From an uncultured Bryobacteraceae bacterium (GTDB taxonomy: Bacteria > Acidobacteriota > Terriglobia > Bryobacterales > Bryobacteraceae), in the NCBI GenBank assembly GCA_937921835.1, contig CAKZVG010000266.1:1-5450 (forward strand): 5,450 nucleotides of DNA. The letters are read 5' to 3'. Below, one piece after another: positions 1 through 5,450 of this stretch (position 1 is the first letter of the stretch; every line of letters starts with the position of its first letter). Under the pieces are notes generated by a model. It searched no databases. It worked only from the letters and a program-made list of their open reading frames with translations, and was not told the origin of the DNA. Position numbers and translations under genes: made by a program.

Positions 1-758
1 CCGAGGGCGCGCGCGCCGTGCCTGGCGATTTGCGGCAAGAAGCGTCGCTCGACGCCGCCTTTCACGGCGCCGACGCCGTGTTCCTGCTGAACGCGCTCAG
101 CCAGGACGAGACCGCGCAGGGCCTGGCGGCGGTGAACGCGGCCAGGCGCAACGCAATCGCGCACGTGGTCTACATGAGCGTGCACCGGCTGCGCGAGGCG
201 GCGCACATCCCGCACTTCGCCACCAAGATCCCGGTCGAGGACGCGCTGCGGGATTCCGGACTGGCCTGGACGTTTCTTCAGCCGAACAATTTCTTCCAAA
301 ACGATCTCTGGTTCGCCGAAGCCATCACCCGCTACGGCGTCTATCCGCAGCCGATCGGCGGCGTGGGAAGCAGCCGCGTCGACGTGCGCGACATCGCCGA
401 CGCCGCGCTCAACGCCCTGACCACGCCCGGGTTCCGCGGGCAGGCCTGGCCGCTGGTGGGTCCGGATGTTCTGACGGGCGAGCAGGTGGCCGCGATCTAC
501 GCCAAACATCTCGGGCGGGAAGTCCGCTACGCCGGCGACGATCTCGAGGCATTCGCCGCTCAGGCCGGCCGGATGCTTCCGGAGTGGCTGGTCCACGACC
601 TGTGCCTCATGTACGGGCATTTCCAGAAGCACGGTCTGAAGGCCACGCCGGAGGAACTGGAGCTTTGCGCGCGGATCGTGGGTCACAAGCCGCGCTCCTT
701 CGACTCCTGGGTGGCCGAAGTGGTTCCCTCCTGGAAGGCGGCGGCCGCGGGGCAGTGA
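1..758 (+). CDS. NmrA-like NAD(P)-binding protein (atypical SDR), 5' partial
   Basis: This is the C-terminal portion of an NmrA/HSCARG-type atypical short-chain dehydrogenase. The frame is already open at base 3 and continues in sequence with the family before the in-frame GTG at 18, so the gene starts upstream of the window and GTG 18 is probably internal. The GxxGxxG dinucleotide-binding loop is therefore not visible. Counting from codon 18, the visible signs are: GDL then the DAVFLL strand (about residues 3-25), a VVYMSV strand (50-55), a K-x-x-x-E segment followed by [16 protein letters not shown] (about 69-95), and [10 protein letters not shown] (about 121-130), a typical core signature. 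The tail (about 185-242) matches the usual C-terminal helices of the family. Members either bind NAD(P)H as redox sensors or act as quinone or other reductases; nothing here identifies a substrate. The stop TGA (756-758) overlaps the GTG start of the next gene, so the two are probably cotranscribed and translationally coupled. Confidence 0.88.
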   Translation, partial: EGARAVPGDLRQEASLDAAFHGADAVFLLNALSQDETAQGLAAVNAARRNAIAHVVYMSVHRLREAAHIPHFATKIPVEDALRDSGLAWTFLQPNNFFQNDLWFAEAITRYGVYPQPIGGVGSSRVDVRDIADAALNALTTPGFRGQAWPLVGPDVLTGEQVAAIYAKHLGREVRYAGDDLEAFAAQAGRMLPEWLVHDLCLMYGHFQKHGLKATPEELELCARIVGHKPRSFDSWVAEVVPSWKAAAAGQ

Positions 759-1327
759 TCCGCTACTACATCACGGACCGCAAGGCGGCGGGCGGGATCG
801 AAGCACTCGCCGCCTGCGCCGCGCGGGCCATGGCGGCCGGCGTGGACATGATTCAGATTCGCGAGAAGGATCTGAGCGCCCGTGAACTGCTCGCGTTGGC
901 GCGGCGCATTCTGGCCCTTCCGGAGCGCGGCGCGACGCGGATCCTGCTGAACTCGCGCCTGGACGTGGCCCTTGCCGCGGGGGCGCACGGCATCCATCTG
1001 CCCTCGGACTCGCCTCCCGCCTGGCGCTGGAAGGCGCTGGCCGGCGAAGAGTTCCTCGCCGGCGTTTCCTGCCATAGTCTGGAAGAGGCGCGGGCCGCCG
1101 AAGCGGGCGGCGCCAGCTTCATCGTCTTTGGCCCCGTATTCCACACCGCCTCGAAAGCCGCCTACGGGCCCCCGCTCGGCCTGGACCGCCTGCGCGAAGC
1201 CGCCGCGCTCGTGCGGATCCCGGTGCTCGCCCTGGGGGGCGTCAATGCCGGGAACATCGGGCAGTGCCTGGAGGCCGGCGCGGCGGGCATCGCCGGGATC
1301 TCGCTCTTTCAGCAGCCCCGCCTCTGA
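755..1327 (+). CDS. thiE: Thiamine phosphate synthase / TenI family protein
   Basis: This is a 190-residue TIM-barrel protein of the ThiE/TenI family. ThiE joins HMP pyrophosphate to thiazole phosphate to make thiamine phosphate in the cytoplasm; TenI relatives are thiazole tautomerases or of unknown role. Visible motifs are YYITD (4-8), QIREKDLS (34-41), [20 protein letters not shown] (64-83), GVSCHS (103-108), [10 protein letters not shown] (125-134) and [11 protein letters not shown] (158-168). Q34, R36, K38, N66, S105 and K134 match residues known to contact substrate in ThiE. However, the Asp of the usual N-D-R motif is Ser67, and the Asp-bearing G-Q-x-D after the H-[IL] strand reads PSDS, so both metal-binding Asp positions look changed. 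The protein also ends right after GISLF, without the final helix most members have (usual length about 205-215). Start GTG 755 is chosen because the family begins just before Y-x-I-T-D; an upstream in-frame extension to 584 only overlaps the previous gene. Family assignment is firm; the exact activity is not. Confidence 0.85.
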   Translation: MIRYYITDRKAAGGIEALAACAARAMAAGVDMIQIREKDLSARELLALARRILALPERGATRILLNSRLDVALAAGAHGIHLPSDSPPAWRWKALAGEEFLAGVSCHSLEEARAAEAGGASFIVFGPVFHTASKAAYGPPLGLDRLREAAALVRIPVLALGGVNAGNIGQCLEAGAAGIAGISLFQQPRL

Positions 1328-1347
1328 GGCGCCGCGCGGGGACTTTT
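1316..1347 (+). terminator. Possible intrinsic terminator after thiE
   Basis: CCCCGC at 1316-1321 can pair with GCGGGG at 1336-1341, giving a six-base GC stem around a 14-base loop that contains the thiE stop codon. TTTT follows at 1344-1347, two bases after the stem. The loop is long and the T-run short, so it is weak by the usual criteria. Its position, between two gene groups that do not look functionally linked, supports it. Confidence 0.3.
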
Positions 1348-1352
1348 CTCCA

Positions 1353-1382
1353 TCGGGACGCGCGTTCCTTGCATTTGATAAG
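1353..1382 (+). promoter_or_regulatory. Weak candidate promoter for the exporter operon
   Basis: The gap between thiE and the permease gene is the only non-coding stretch of any size here (about 93 bases) and must hold the operon promoter if there is one. The only AT-rich patch is at 1369-1382. It contains GATAAG (1377-1382), which matches the central four bases of a sigma-70 -10 box. Upstream at about 18-base spacing is TCGGGA (1353-1358), a poor -35 match. A start near 1389 would leave a leader of about 30 bases. I see no operator-like inverted repeat. Confidence 0.2.
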
Positions 1383-1420
1383 GTGAACCCGGCCGCGGAT
1401 CGGACGGGTTGGTGCGCGCC

Positions 1421-2560
1421 ATGAACTTCGTATCTCTGCAAATGCTGACCGGCGACCGGGCCAAGTACCTGGGCCTGGTGCTGGCGATCGCGTTTTCCAC
1501 TTTCCTCATGTCGCACCAGATGTCGATCTTCGCCGGACTCCTGGAGCGCACCCGTTCGCAGATCTCCGACATTGAGGACGCGGAAATCTGGGTGATGGAC
1601 GCCAAGACCCGCTACGTCGATGAAGTGCGAGCGCTGTCGGACCAGGAACTCTACCGCGTGCGCGGCGTCCAGGGAGTGGAATGGGCGGTCCCCCTGTTCA
1701 AAGGAGTTGCCCGCGTCAAGAACGAAGAAGGAACGTTCCGCAACGCGATTCTCCTCGGTCTGGACGACGCCACGCTTACCGGCGTGCCGCGCCGCATCCT
1801 CGCCGGCAGTTGGCAAGCGATCGGGGAGCCCGAGACAATTCTCATCGACCGGGTCGGCTACCAGTTCTTCTTCCCGGGACAGCCTTACCGCGCCGGCGGC
1901 CGCCTCGACGTGGGCGGCAAGTGGGTCACCATCGGCGCCGTGGCGGATGCTTCTCCCCCGTTTGTCAACCTGCCGGTGGTTTACGCGCGCTACAGCGACG
2001 CCATCGCGATGGTGGGGCGGGAGCCGCAGCAGATGTCGTTCGTGCTGGCGAAGCCGCAAGGCGGCGTGGCGCCCGCAGAACTGTGCCGCCGCATCCAGGC
2101 TGCCACCGGTTTGAAGGCGGCCACGAAACAGGAGTTCGGCTGGGAAACCATCTGGTACTACATTGCTAACACCGGCATTCCGATAAATTTCGGCATCACC
2201 ATCACCATCGCGCTGATGGTGGGCGCGCTGGTCTCCGGCCAGACCTTCTCGCTGTTTATTCTGGAAAACCTTCGTTTCTTCGGCGCTCTCAAGGCCATCG
2301 GGGTCACGACGCCGCGGATTGTGGGGATGATTCTGTTGCAGGCGGTGGTGGTGCTGTTCATCGGCTACGGCCTGGGGGTTGCTCTCACGGCGGCGTTCTT
2401 CGAACTCACCAAGGACAATCTGGATTTGCGCGGCTTCCGGCTGCTGCCCGAAATTATGCTCCTGGTGGCCGGCGTGATCTTCGGCGTGGTGCTGCTGGCC
2501 ACGATGGTCAGCGTACGCCGCGTCGCGGTGGTCGATCCGGCGGTGGTGTTCCGGGGCTGA
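1421..2560 (+). CDS. ABC exporter permease, FtsX/MacB-type (DevC-like)
   Basis: This is the 379-residue inner-membrane permease of a tripartite exporter. The topology is one N-terminal membrane helix (about 15-36), a large periplasmic domain (about 37-252, MacB periplasmic-core type), then three helices (about 255-283, 299-328 and 343-365). This is the four-helix FtsX plan in which the permease works as a dimer and transmits ATPase motion to the periplasm instead of moving substrate through the membrane. ENLRFFGALKAIGVT (282-296), after the second helix, is the cytoplasmic coupling segment (compare L-R-x-x-x-x-L-K-A-I/L-G) that contacts the ATPase. The N-terminus (MLTGDRAKYLGLVLAIAFS) and the short tail VDPAVVFRG are typical of DevC-like permeases. 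ATG 1421 was chosen because the family starts close to this motif; in-frame GTG 1412 and TTG 1409 are possible, and a TAA at 1379-1381 closes the frame upstream. No strong Shine-Dalgarno precedes it. Unlike MacB, no ATPase domain is fused; that is the next gene, whose possible start overlaps this stop by one base. Confidence 0.9.
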   Translation: MNFVSLQMLTGDRAKYLGLVLAIAFSTFLMSHQMSIFAGLLERTRSQISDIEDAEIWVMDAKTRYVDEVRALSDQELYRVRGVQGVEWAVPLFKGVARVKNEEGTFRNAILLGLDDATLTGVPRRILAGSWQAIGEPETILIDRVGYQFFFPGQPYRAGGRLDVGGKWVTIGAVADASPPFVNLPVVYARYSDAIAMVGREPQQMSFVLAKPQGGVAPAELCRRIQAATGLKAATKQEFGWETIWYYIANTGIPINFGITITIALMVGALVSGQTFSLFILENLRFFGALKAIGVTTPRIVGMILLQAVVVLFIGYGLGVALTAAFFELTKDNLDLRGFRLLPEIMLLVAGVIFGVVLLATMVSVRRVAVVDPAVVFRG

Positions 2561-3279
2561 TGGGGGGTGCGGGAATGTCCCAACCAGCGGTGGTTTGTGA
2601 AAGAGTCGAGAAAAGCTTCGGTAGCGGTGAGCAGCGCCTGCGGGTGCTGCGCGGCATCGACCTCACGGCCAACTATGGCGAGATGACGTTTCTGCTGGGG
2701 CCATCCGGATCGGGTAAGACCACGCTGCTGAGCATCATCGCGGGGATTCTCCGGGCTGACGGCGGCACGGTGCGGGTGCTCGATCGCGATCTGGCGCGGC
2801 TGCGTAACGGCGAGGGCGCCAAGTTCCGGCTCGAGAACCTCGGATTCGTCTTTCAGCAGTTCAACCTGATCCCGGCGCTGACCGCCGCCGAGAACGCGGC
2901 GGTGCCGCTGCTGGCGGCGGGCGCCAGGCGCAAGCCGGCCGTCGAGCGGGCGCGCGCGCTGCTGGCCGATCTGGGCATGGGTCACCGCGCGGACGTGCTC
3001 CCAAGCAAGCTGAGCGGCGGCGAGCAGCAGCGCGTGGCCTTCGCGCGCGCCCTGATTCAGGATCCGCGGCTGGTCATCTGCGACGAGCCGACTTCGGCGC
3101 TGGACGGCGCGGCGGGGCGGCACGTCATGGAACTGCTGCGCAACGTCGCCGTCAGCCCGCAACGCGCTGTGGTGGTGGTCACCCACGACTTCCGCATTCT
3201 GGAGTTTGCCGACCGCATCGCCGAGATCGACGACGGAGTGATCCAAAAGATAGAAACGCGCAAAAGGGAGTCCTCATGA
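2560..3279 (+). CDS. ABC exporter ATPase, LolD/MacB/DevA-type
   Basis: This is the 239-residue cytoplasmic ATPase that powers the adjacent permease. All ABC motifs are present and intact: Walker A GPSGSGKT (47-54), Q-loop in FVFQQFN (96-102), signature LSGGEQQ (151-157), Walker B LVICDE with catalytic Glu176 (171-176), D-loop SALD (179-182) and switch His209 in VVVVTHD. Length and motif spacing match the LolD/MacB/FtsE/DevA group of stand-alone ATPases that pair with FtsX-type permeases. Start choice: ATG 2560 shares its A with the permease stop (TGATG), giving translational coupling like the stop/start overlaps elsewhere in this window. ATG 2575 is a real alternative: it has a GGGGGG tract (2562-2567) at good spacing and its N-terminus, MSQPAVVCERVEKSF, aligns better with the family. 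The C-terminal stop overlaps the adaptor start. No catalytic residue is missing, so it should be active. Confidence 0.93.
   Translation: MGGAGMSQPAVVCERVEKSFGSGEQRLRVLRGIDLTANYGEMTFLLGPSGSGKTTLLSIIAGILRADGGTVRVLDRDLARLRNGEGAKFRLENLGFVFQQFNLIPALTAAENAAVPLLAAGARRKPAVERARALLADLGMGHRADVLPSKLSGGEQQRVAFARALIQDPRLVICDEPTSALDGAAGRHVMELLRNVAVSPQRAVVVVTHDFRILEFADRIAEIDDGVIQKIETRKRESS
3265..3270 (+). promoter_or_regulatory. Shine-Dalgarno for the adaptor gene
   Basis: AGGGAG ends five bases before ATG 3276, inside the last codons of the ATPase gene. It is the clearest ribosome-binding site in the window and fixes the adaptor start at the ATGA overlap. Confidence 0.65.
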
Positions 3280-4322
3280 TCCTCAAGTATGCTTTGCCCG
3301 CCGCCGCGGCCCTGGCGTTGGGTTTCGCTGTGCTGAGCGTGAACCGTATGAAGCCGGAGGTGGTGCAGGCCGAGCCTCCGCAGGCCCCGCCATCCTCTCC
3401 CTTCGATGCCCGGATCGGCGCGACCGGCATCGTGGAGACGCGGTCGGAGAACATCTCGATCGGCGTTCCTGTGTCCGGTCTTGTGATGCAGGTGATGGTC
3501 CGCCCGGGCGATGCGGTGCGGCGCGGCCAGCCACTGCTCACGCTGGACGGGCGCGATCTGCAAGCGGAACTGGCGCTGCGTGAAGCGGCCCTCGAAGTGG
3601 CCGCCGCGCGGCTCCAGCGCCTGCGCGAGTTGCCCCGCCCGGAGGAGATCCCGGTGGCGGAGGCGCGCCTGGCGGAAGCGCGCGCGCAGCTCGGAGACGC
3701 ACGGACACAGCTTCGCATGATGGAGTCGGTTCCGGACCGGAGAGCGGTCCGCCTCGAGGATCTCGAAAAGCGGCGGAAAACGGTGGAAGCCGCGGCGGCT
3801 CGCGTGCAAGAAGCCGAGGCGGCGCTGGCCTTGCTCCGGGCCGGGGCGACGCCGCAGGAATTGCGGGTTGCCGGGAGCGAACTGGAGCAGGCCCGGCGGC
3901 AGGTGGAGCGCGTGCGCGCGGACCTTTCCCGCCTCACCGTCGCCGCTCCGATCGCGGGCCGGATCCTCCAGGTGAATATCCGGCCGGGCGAGTATGCGGC
4001 GGCGGGTCCGGCGGCCCAGCCGTTGATTTTGATGGGTTCCAGCGGGCCGCTGTATGTCCGCGCCGAGGTGGATGAAAAAGACGCCTGGCGCCTCAATCCA
4101 GGCTCGGCGGCCTCGGCCAGCGTGCGGGGCAATTCCAGTCAGCGCTACGCGATGAAGTTTGTCCGCATCGAACCGTACGTCGTGCCCAAACGGAACCTGA
4201 CCGGAGATGCGGTCGAGCGCGTGGATACGCGCGTGCTCCAGGTGCTCTATGAGCTTCCCGCGGGCGCGCCGGTCTACGCGGGCCAGCGGATGGATGTGTT
4301 TATCGAATCGCGGGGGAATTAA
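3276..4322 (+). CDS. HlyD-family periplasmic adaptor (DevB/MacA-like)
   Basis: This is the 348-residue membrane-fusion protein linking the inner-membrane ABC pair to the outer-membrane channel. A single N-terminal membrane anchor (about 5-22) is followed by a Pro-rich linker (28-43). The first lipoyl half-domain runs about 50-93 (GIVETRSENISIGVPVSG, then VRPGDAVRRGQPLLTLDGRD). A long Ala/Glu/Arg-rich helical hairpin follows (about 94-218), with its turn probably near 150-156 (MESVPDR). The second lipoyl half is TVAAPIAGRILQVNIRPGEY (221-240). A beta-barrel segment follows (about 258-300), then RVDTRVLQVLYEL (315-327), a stretch I associate with DevB-like adaptors, and the ending GQRMDVFIE. 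Domain order and length are standard for the family, with no break. The start ATG 3276 overlaps the ATPase stop (ATGA) and has a good Shine-Dalgarno. No lipobox Cys is seen, so it should be held by its uncleaved helix. Cargo is not predictable from the sequence. Confidence 0.92.
   Translation: MILKYALPAAAALALGFAVLSVNRMKPEVVQAEPPQAPPSSPFDARIGATGIVETRSENISIGVPVSGLVMQVMVRPGDAVRRGQPLLTLDGRDLQAELALREAALEVAAARLQRLRELPRPEEIPVAEARLAEARAQLGDARTQLRMMESVPDRRAVRLEDLEKRRKTVEAAAARVQEAEAALALLRAGATPQELRVAGSELEQARRQVERVRADLSRLTVAAPIAGRILQVNIRPGEYAAAGPAAQPLILMGSSGPLYVRAEVDEKDAWRLNPGSAASASVRGNSSQRYAMKFVRIEPYVVPKRNLTGDAVERVDTRVLQVLYELPAGAPVYAGQRMDVFIESRGN
3733..3751. repeat. Perfect 7-bp inverted repeat within the adaptor gene
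   Basis: CGGACCG (3733-3739) and CGGTCCG (3745-3751) are perfect reverse complements separated by five bases, so the mRNA can form a GC-rich hairpin. It falls in codons for the predicted turn between the two long helices of the adaptor (SVPDRRAVR). A chance origin through Arg/Pro/Asp codons in a GC-rich gene is quite possible. Confidence 0.5.
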
Positions 4323-4328
4323 TCCTGA

Positions 4329-5450
4329 ATGCTGAAGGTGCTTCTCCTCTGTCAGCTTGTGGCCGCGCCGGGGCCGTGGTGGGAACGCTACGGCGATCCG
4401 GTTTTGAACCGGCTCGCCGGGCGCGCTCTGGAAGGCAATCTCGACATCCGAGCGGCCCTTGGGCGCGTGGCCGAAGCGCGCGCCGTGGCGGGCGAAGCCA
4501 GAAGCGCGCTGCTGCCCTCCACCGGCTACTCGGCCGGCGCGCAGCAGCTTCGCGGCGGCTTCCAGCAGGGCGTCATCCGCATCCCGCGGGATGGCGGCTC
4601 CTCCGGAGGGAGCTTCGTGGCCCCGTTCGAAACCGGCCTGCTATCGTCCAGCTTCGACCTGCGTTGGGAGGCCAGCCTCTGGGGCGCCAGTGCGAAGCGT
4701 CTGAGAGCGGCGCGCGCCGGAGTCCTCGAACGCGCCGAGGAACTGGAGGCGGTCCGGCTGATGGTGGTGGCCGAGGTGGCCCGCGCCTACTTCGAATGGC
4801 GCGGGGCGGCGGATCAGTTGGCGGTTGCCCGCCGCAATCGCGACGCGCAGGCCGAGTTGCTTGGCCTGGTGCGCCAGCGCGCCCAGGCCGGCCTCGCGCC
4901 CGAACTCGATGCCGAGCGGCAAGCGGCGGCGCTCCATACCCTGGAGGCGGCGATTCCGCCGCTGGAGCTTCAGCGGGTCACGCGCGTCAACCGTCTGGCC
5001 ATGCTGCTCGGGGATCGCGACGCCGCGCGGCTGCTGCCGGACGAACTCTCCGCGCCGGTTGCGCTTCCGCCGCTTGAAGGCGGGGTCGACTCGGCTTTGC
5101 TGCTCGGCCGGCCGGACGTGCGCGCGGCGAACGCGGCCATTCTGGCCGCCACGGCGCGCGTGAAAGAGGCGCGCGCGGAGCTGTATCCGCGGGTTGTGCT
5201 CACCGGACTGGCGGGGCGCCAGTCAACCAGCTTCGCGGGCTTGTCGCTTGGGGGAGGGAATTTCTTCAGTATCGGTCCTCAGCTTGTGCTCCCGGTCTTT
5301 ACGGGCGGCAGGATCCGCGCCAATATCGCCGCCAGCGACGCCCGGCTGGAGCAGGCCAAGACCGCCTACGAGCAGGAACTGCTCCAGGCGTTTCAAGAGG
5401 CCGAAGACGCCATTGCGGCGTACCGGGCCGAGCACGCCCGGCTCGGCCAT
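4329..5450 (+). CDS. TolC/NodT-type outer-membrane efflux protein, 3' partial
   Basis: This frame runs from ATG 4329 to the window edge with no stop (374 codons visible; family members are usually about 450-500). It encodes the outer-membrane factor of the exporter: a trimeric channel of an outer-membrane beta barrel plus a periplasmic alpha-helical tunnel. Visible family marks are WWERYGDPVLNRLAGRAL then NLDIRAALGRVAEARA (about 17-52), LLPSTGYSAG (61-70), SFDLRWEASLWG (108-119, the usual W-E-[IL]-D/S-x-[FL/W]-G element), EVARAYFEWRGA (149-160), GLAPELDAERQAAAL (188-201), LLGDR (226-230), and then the repeated second half with RPDVRAANAAILAATARVKEARAELYP (about 261-287), GPQLVLPVFTGGRIRANI (316-333) and EAEDAIAAY (357-365). 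TGA at 4326-4328 sits directly before the ATG and fixes the start. The signal segment is short (about residues 1-13) and lacks the usual lipobox and following G-P-x-Y-x-x-P. It begins six bases after the adaptor stop, as part of the same operon; GGGGGA (4312-4317) is the nearest Shine-Dalgarno-like tract, at long spacing. Confidence 0.9.
   Translation, partial: MLKVLLLCQLVAAPGPWWERYGDPVLNRLAGRALEGNLDIRAALGRVAEARAVAGEARSALLPSTGYSAGAQQLRGGFQQGVIRIPRDGGSSGGSFVAPFETGLLSSSFDLRWEASLWGASAKRLRAARAGVLERAEELEAVRLMVVAEVARAYFEWRGAADQLAVARRNRDAQAELLGLVRQRAQAGLAPELDAERQAAALHTLEAAIPPLELQRVTRVNRLAMLLGDRDAARLLPDELSAPVALPPLEGGVDSALLLGRPDVRAANAAILAATARVKEARAELYPRVVLTGLAGRQSTSFAGLSLGGGNFFSIGPQLVLPVFTGGRIRANIAASDARLEQAKTAYEQELLQAFQEAEDAIAAYRAEHARLGH

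Noticed and set aside
584..754. In-frame upstream extension of the ThiE-family protein to ATG 584
   Set aside because: It lies inside the NmrA-like gene and encodes an Arg/Gly-rich segment with no family match. The family N-terminus begins at GTG 755.
683..2059. A 458-codon open frame on the - strand across thiE and the permease gene
   Set aside because: It is antisense to two genes with clear family motifs, shows no recognisable domain (Arg/Gly/His-rich, low-complexity), and even spans their intergenic gap. Long antisense frames are expected in GC-rich DNA.
2365..4132. Several long - strand open frames opposite the ATPase and adaptor genes (about 250-317 codons)
   Set aside because: Their compositions (Arg/Ser/Ala-rich or His/Arg/Gln-rich) are typical of mirrored GC-rich codons. 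The + strand genes have complete, conserved motifs.
4346..4355. Cys8 of the outer-membrane factor as a lipobox
   Set aside because: The -1 residue is Leu rather than Gly/Ala/Ser, and the preceding hydrophobic stretch is too short for a normal lipoprotein signal.
4376..5077. A 233-codon + strand open frame overlapping the outer-membrane factor
   Set aside because: It is Arg/Gly/Ala-rich with no motif, while the frame from 4329 carries the continuous TolC/NodT family pattern.
1..5450. tRNA/rRNA genes, insertion sequences, CRISPR arrays, direct repeats
   Set aside because: The window is almost fully coding, and I saw no repeat-spacer pattern, transposase motif, terminal inverted repeats or tRNA-like cloverleaf.

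Overview
This is a GC-rich window (about two thirds G+C by eye, with strong G/C preference at third codon positions). It is densely coding, and every gene I can support lies on the + strand. The style fits a GC-rich Gram-negative bacterium: an outer-membrane efflux channel means there must be an outer membrane. The split permease/ATPase/adaptor set of DevC/DevA/DevB type would suit an acidobacterial or proteobacterial genome. That placement is an impression from protein style, not something the sequence proves.

Layout: (1) Positions 1-758 hold the C-terminal part of an NmrA-like atypical short-chain dehydrogenase/reductase, whose Rossmann start lies off the left edge. (2) A thiamine-phosphate-synthase/TenI family protein starts at GTG 755 and overlaps the previous stop (GTGA). 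It is short at the C-terminus and has substitutions in the metal-binding part of the active site. (3) A gap of about 90 bases holds a possible intrinsic terminator over the thiE stop and a weak candidate promoter. (4) Positions 1421-5450 carry four tightly packed genes: an FtsX-type ABC permease, its ATPase, a HlyD/DevB-type periplasmic adaptor, and a TolC/NodT-type outer-membrane factor that runs off the right edge. Two of the junctions are one- to four-base stop/start overlaps and the third is a six-base gap, so this looks like one operon.

How they work together: the last four genes make a complete tripartite exporter. The ATPase dimer drives the four-helix permease, the adaptor bridges the periplasm, and the trimeric outer-membrane channel provides the exit. 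This is the MacAB-TolC / DevBCA-TolC architecture with ATPase and permease on separate chains. No substrate gene or regulator is visible, so the cargo cannot be named. The first two genes appear to be a separate transcription unit, and I see no functional link between them and the exporter.

Novelty: I see no clear sign of an undescribed system. The points most worth a second look are the altered, shortened ThiE/TenI protein and the unusual N-terminus of the outer-membrane factor, where the signal segment joins almost directly to the first conserved helix motif.
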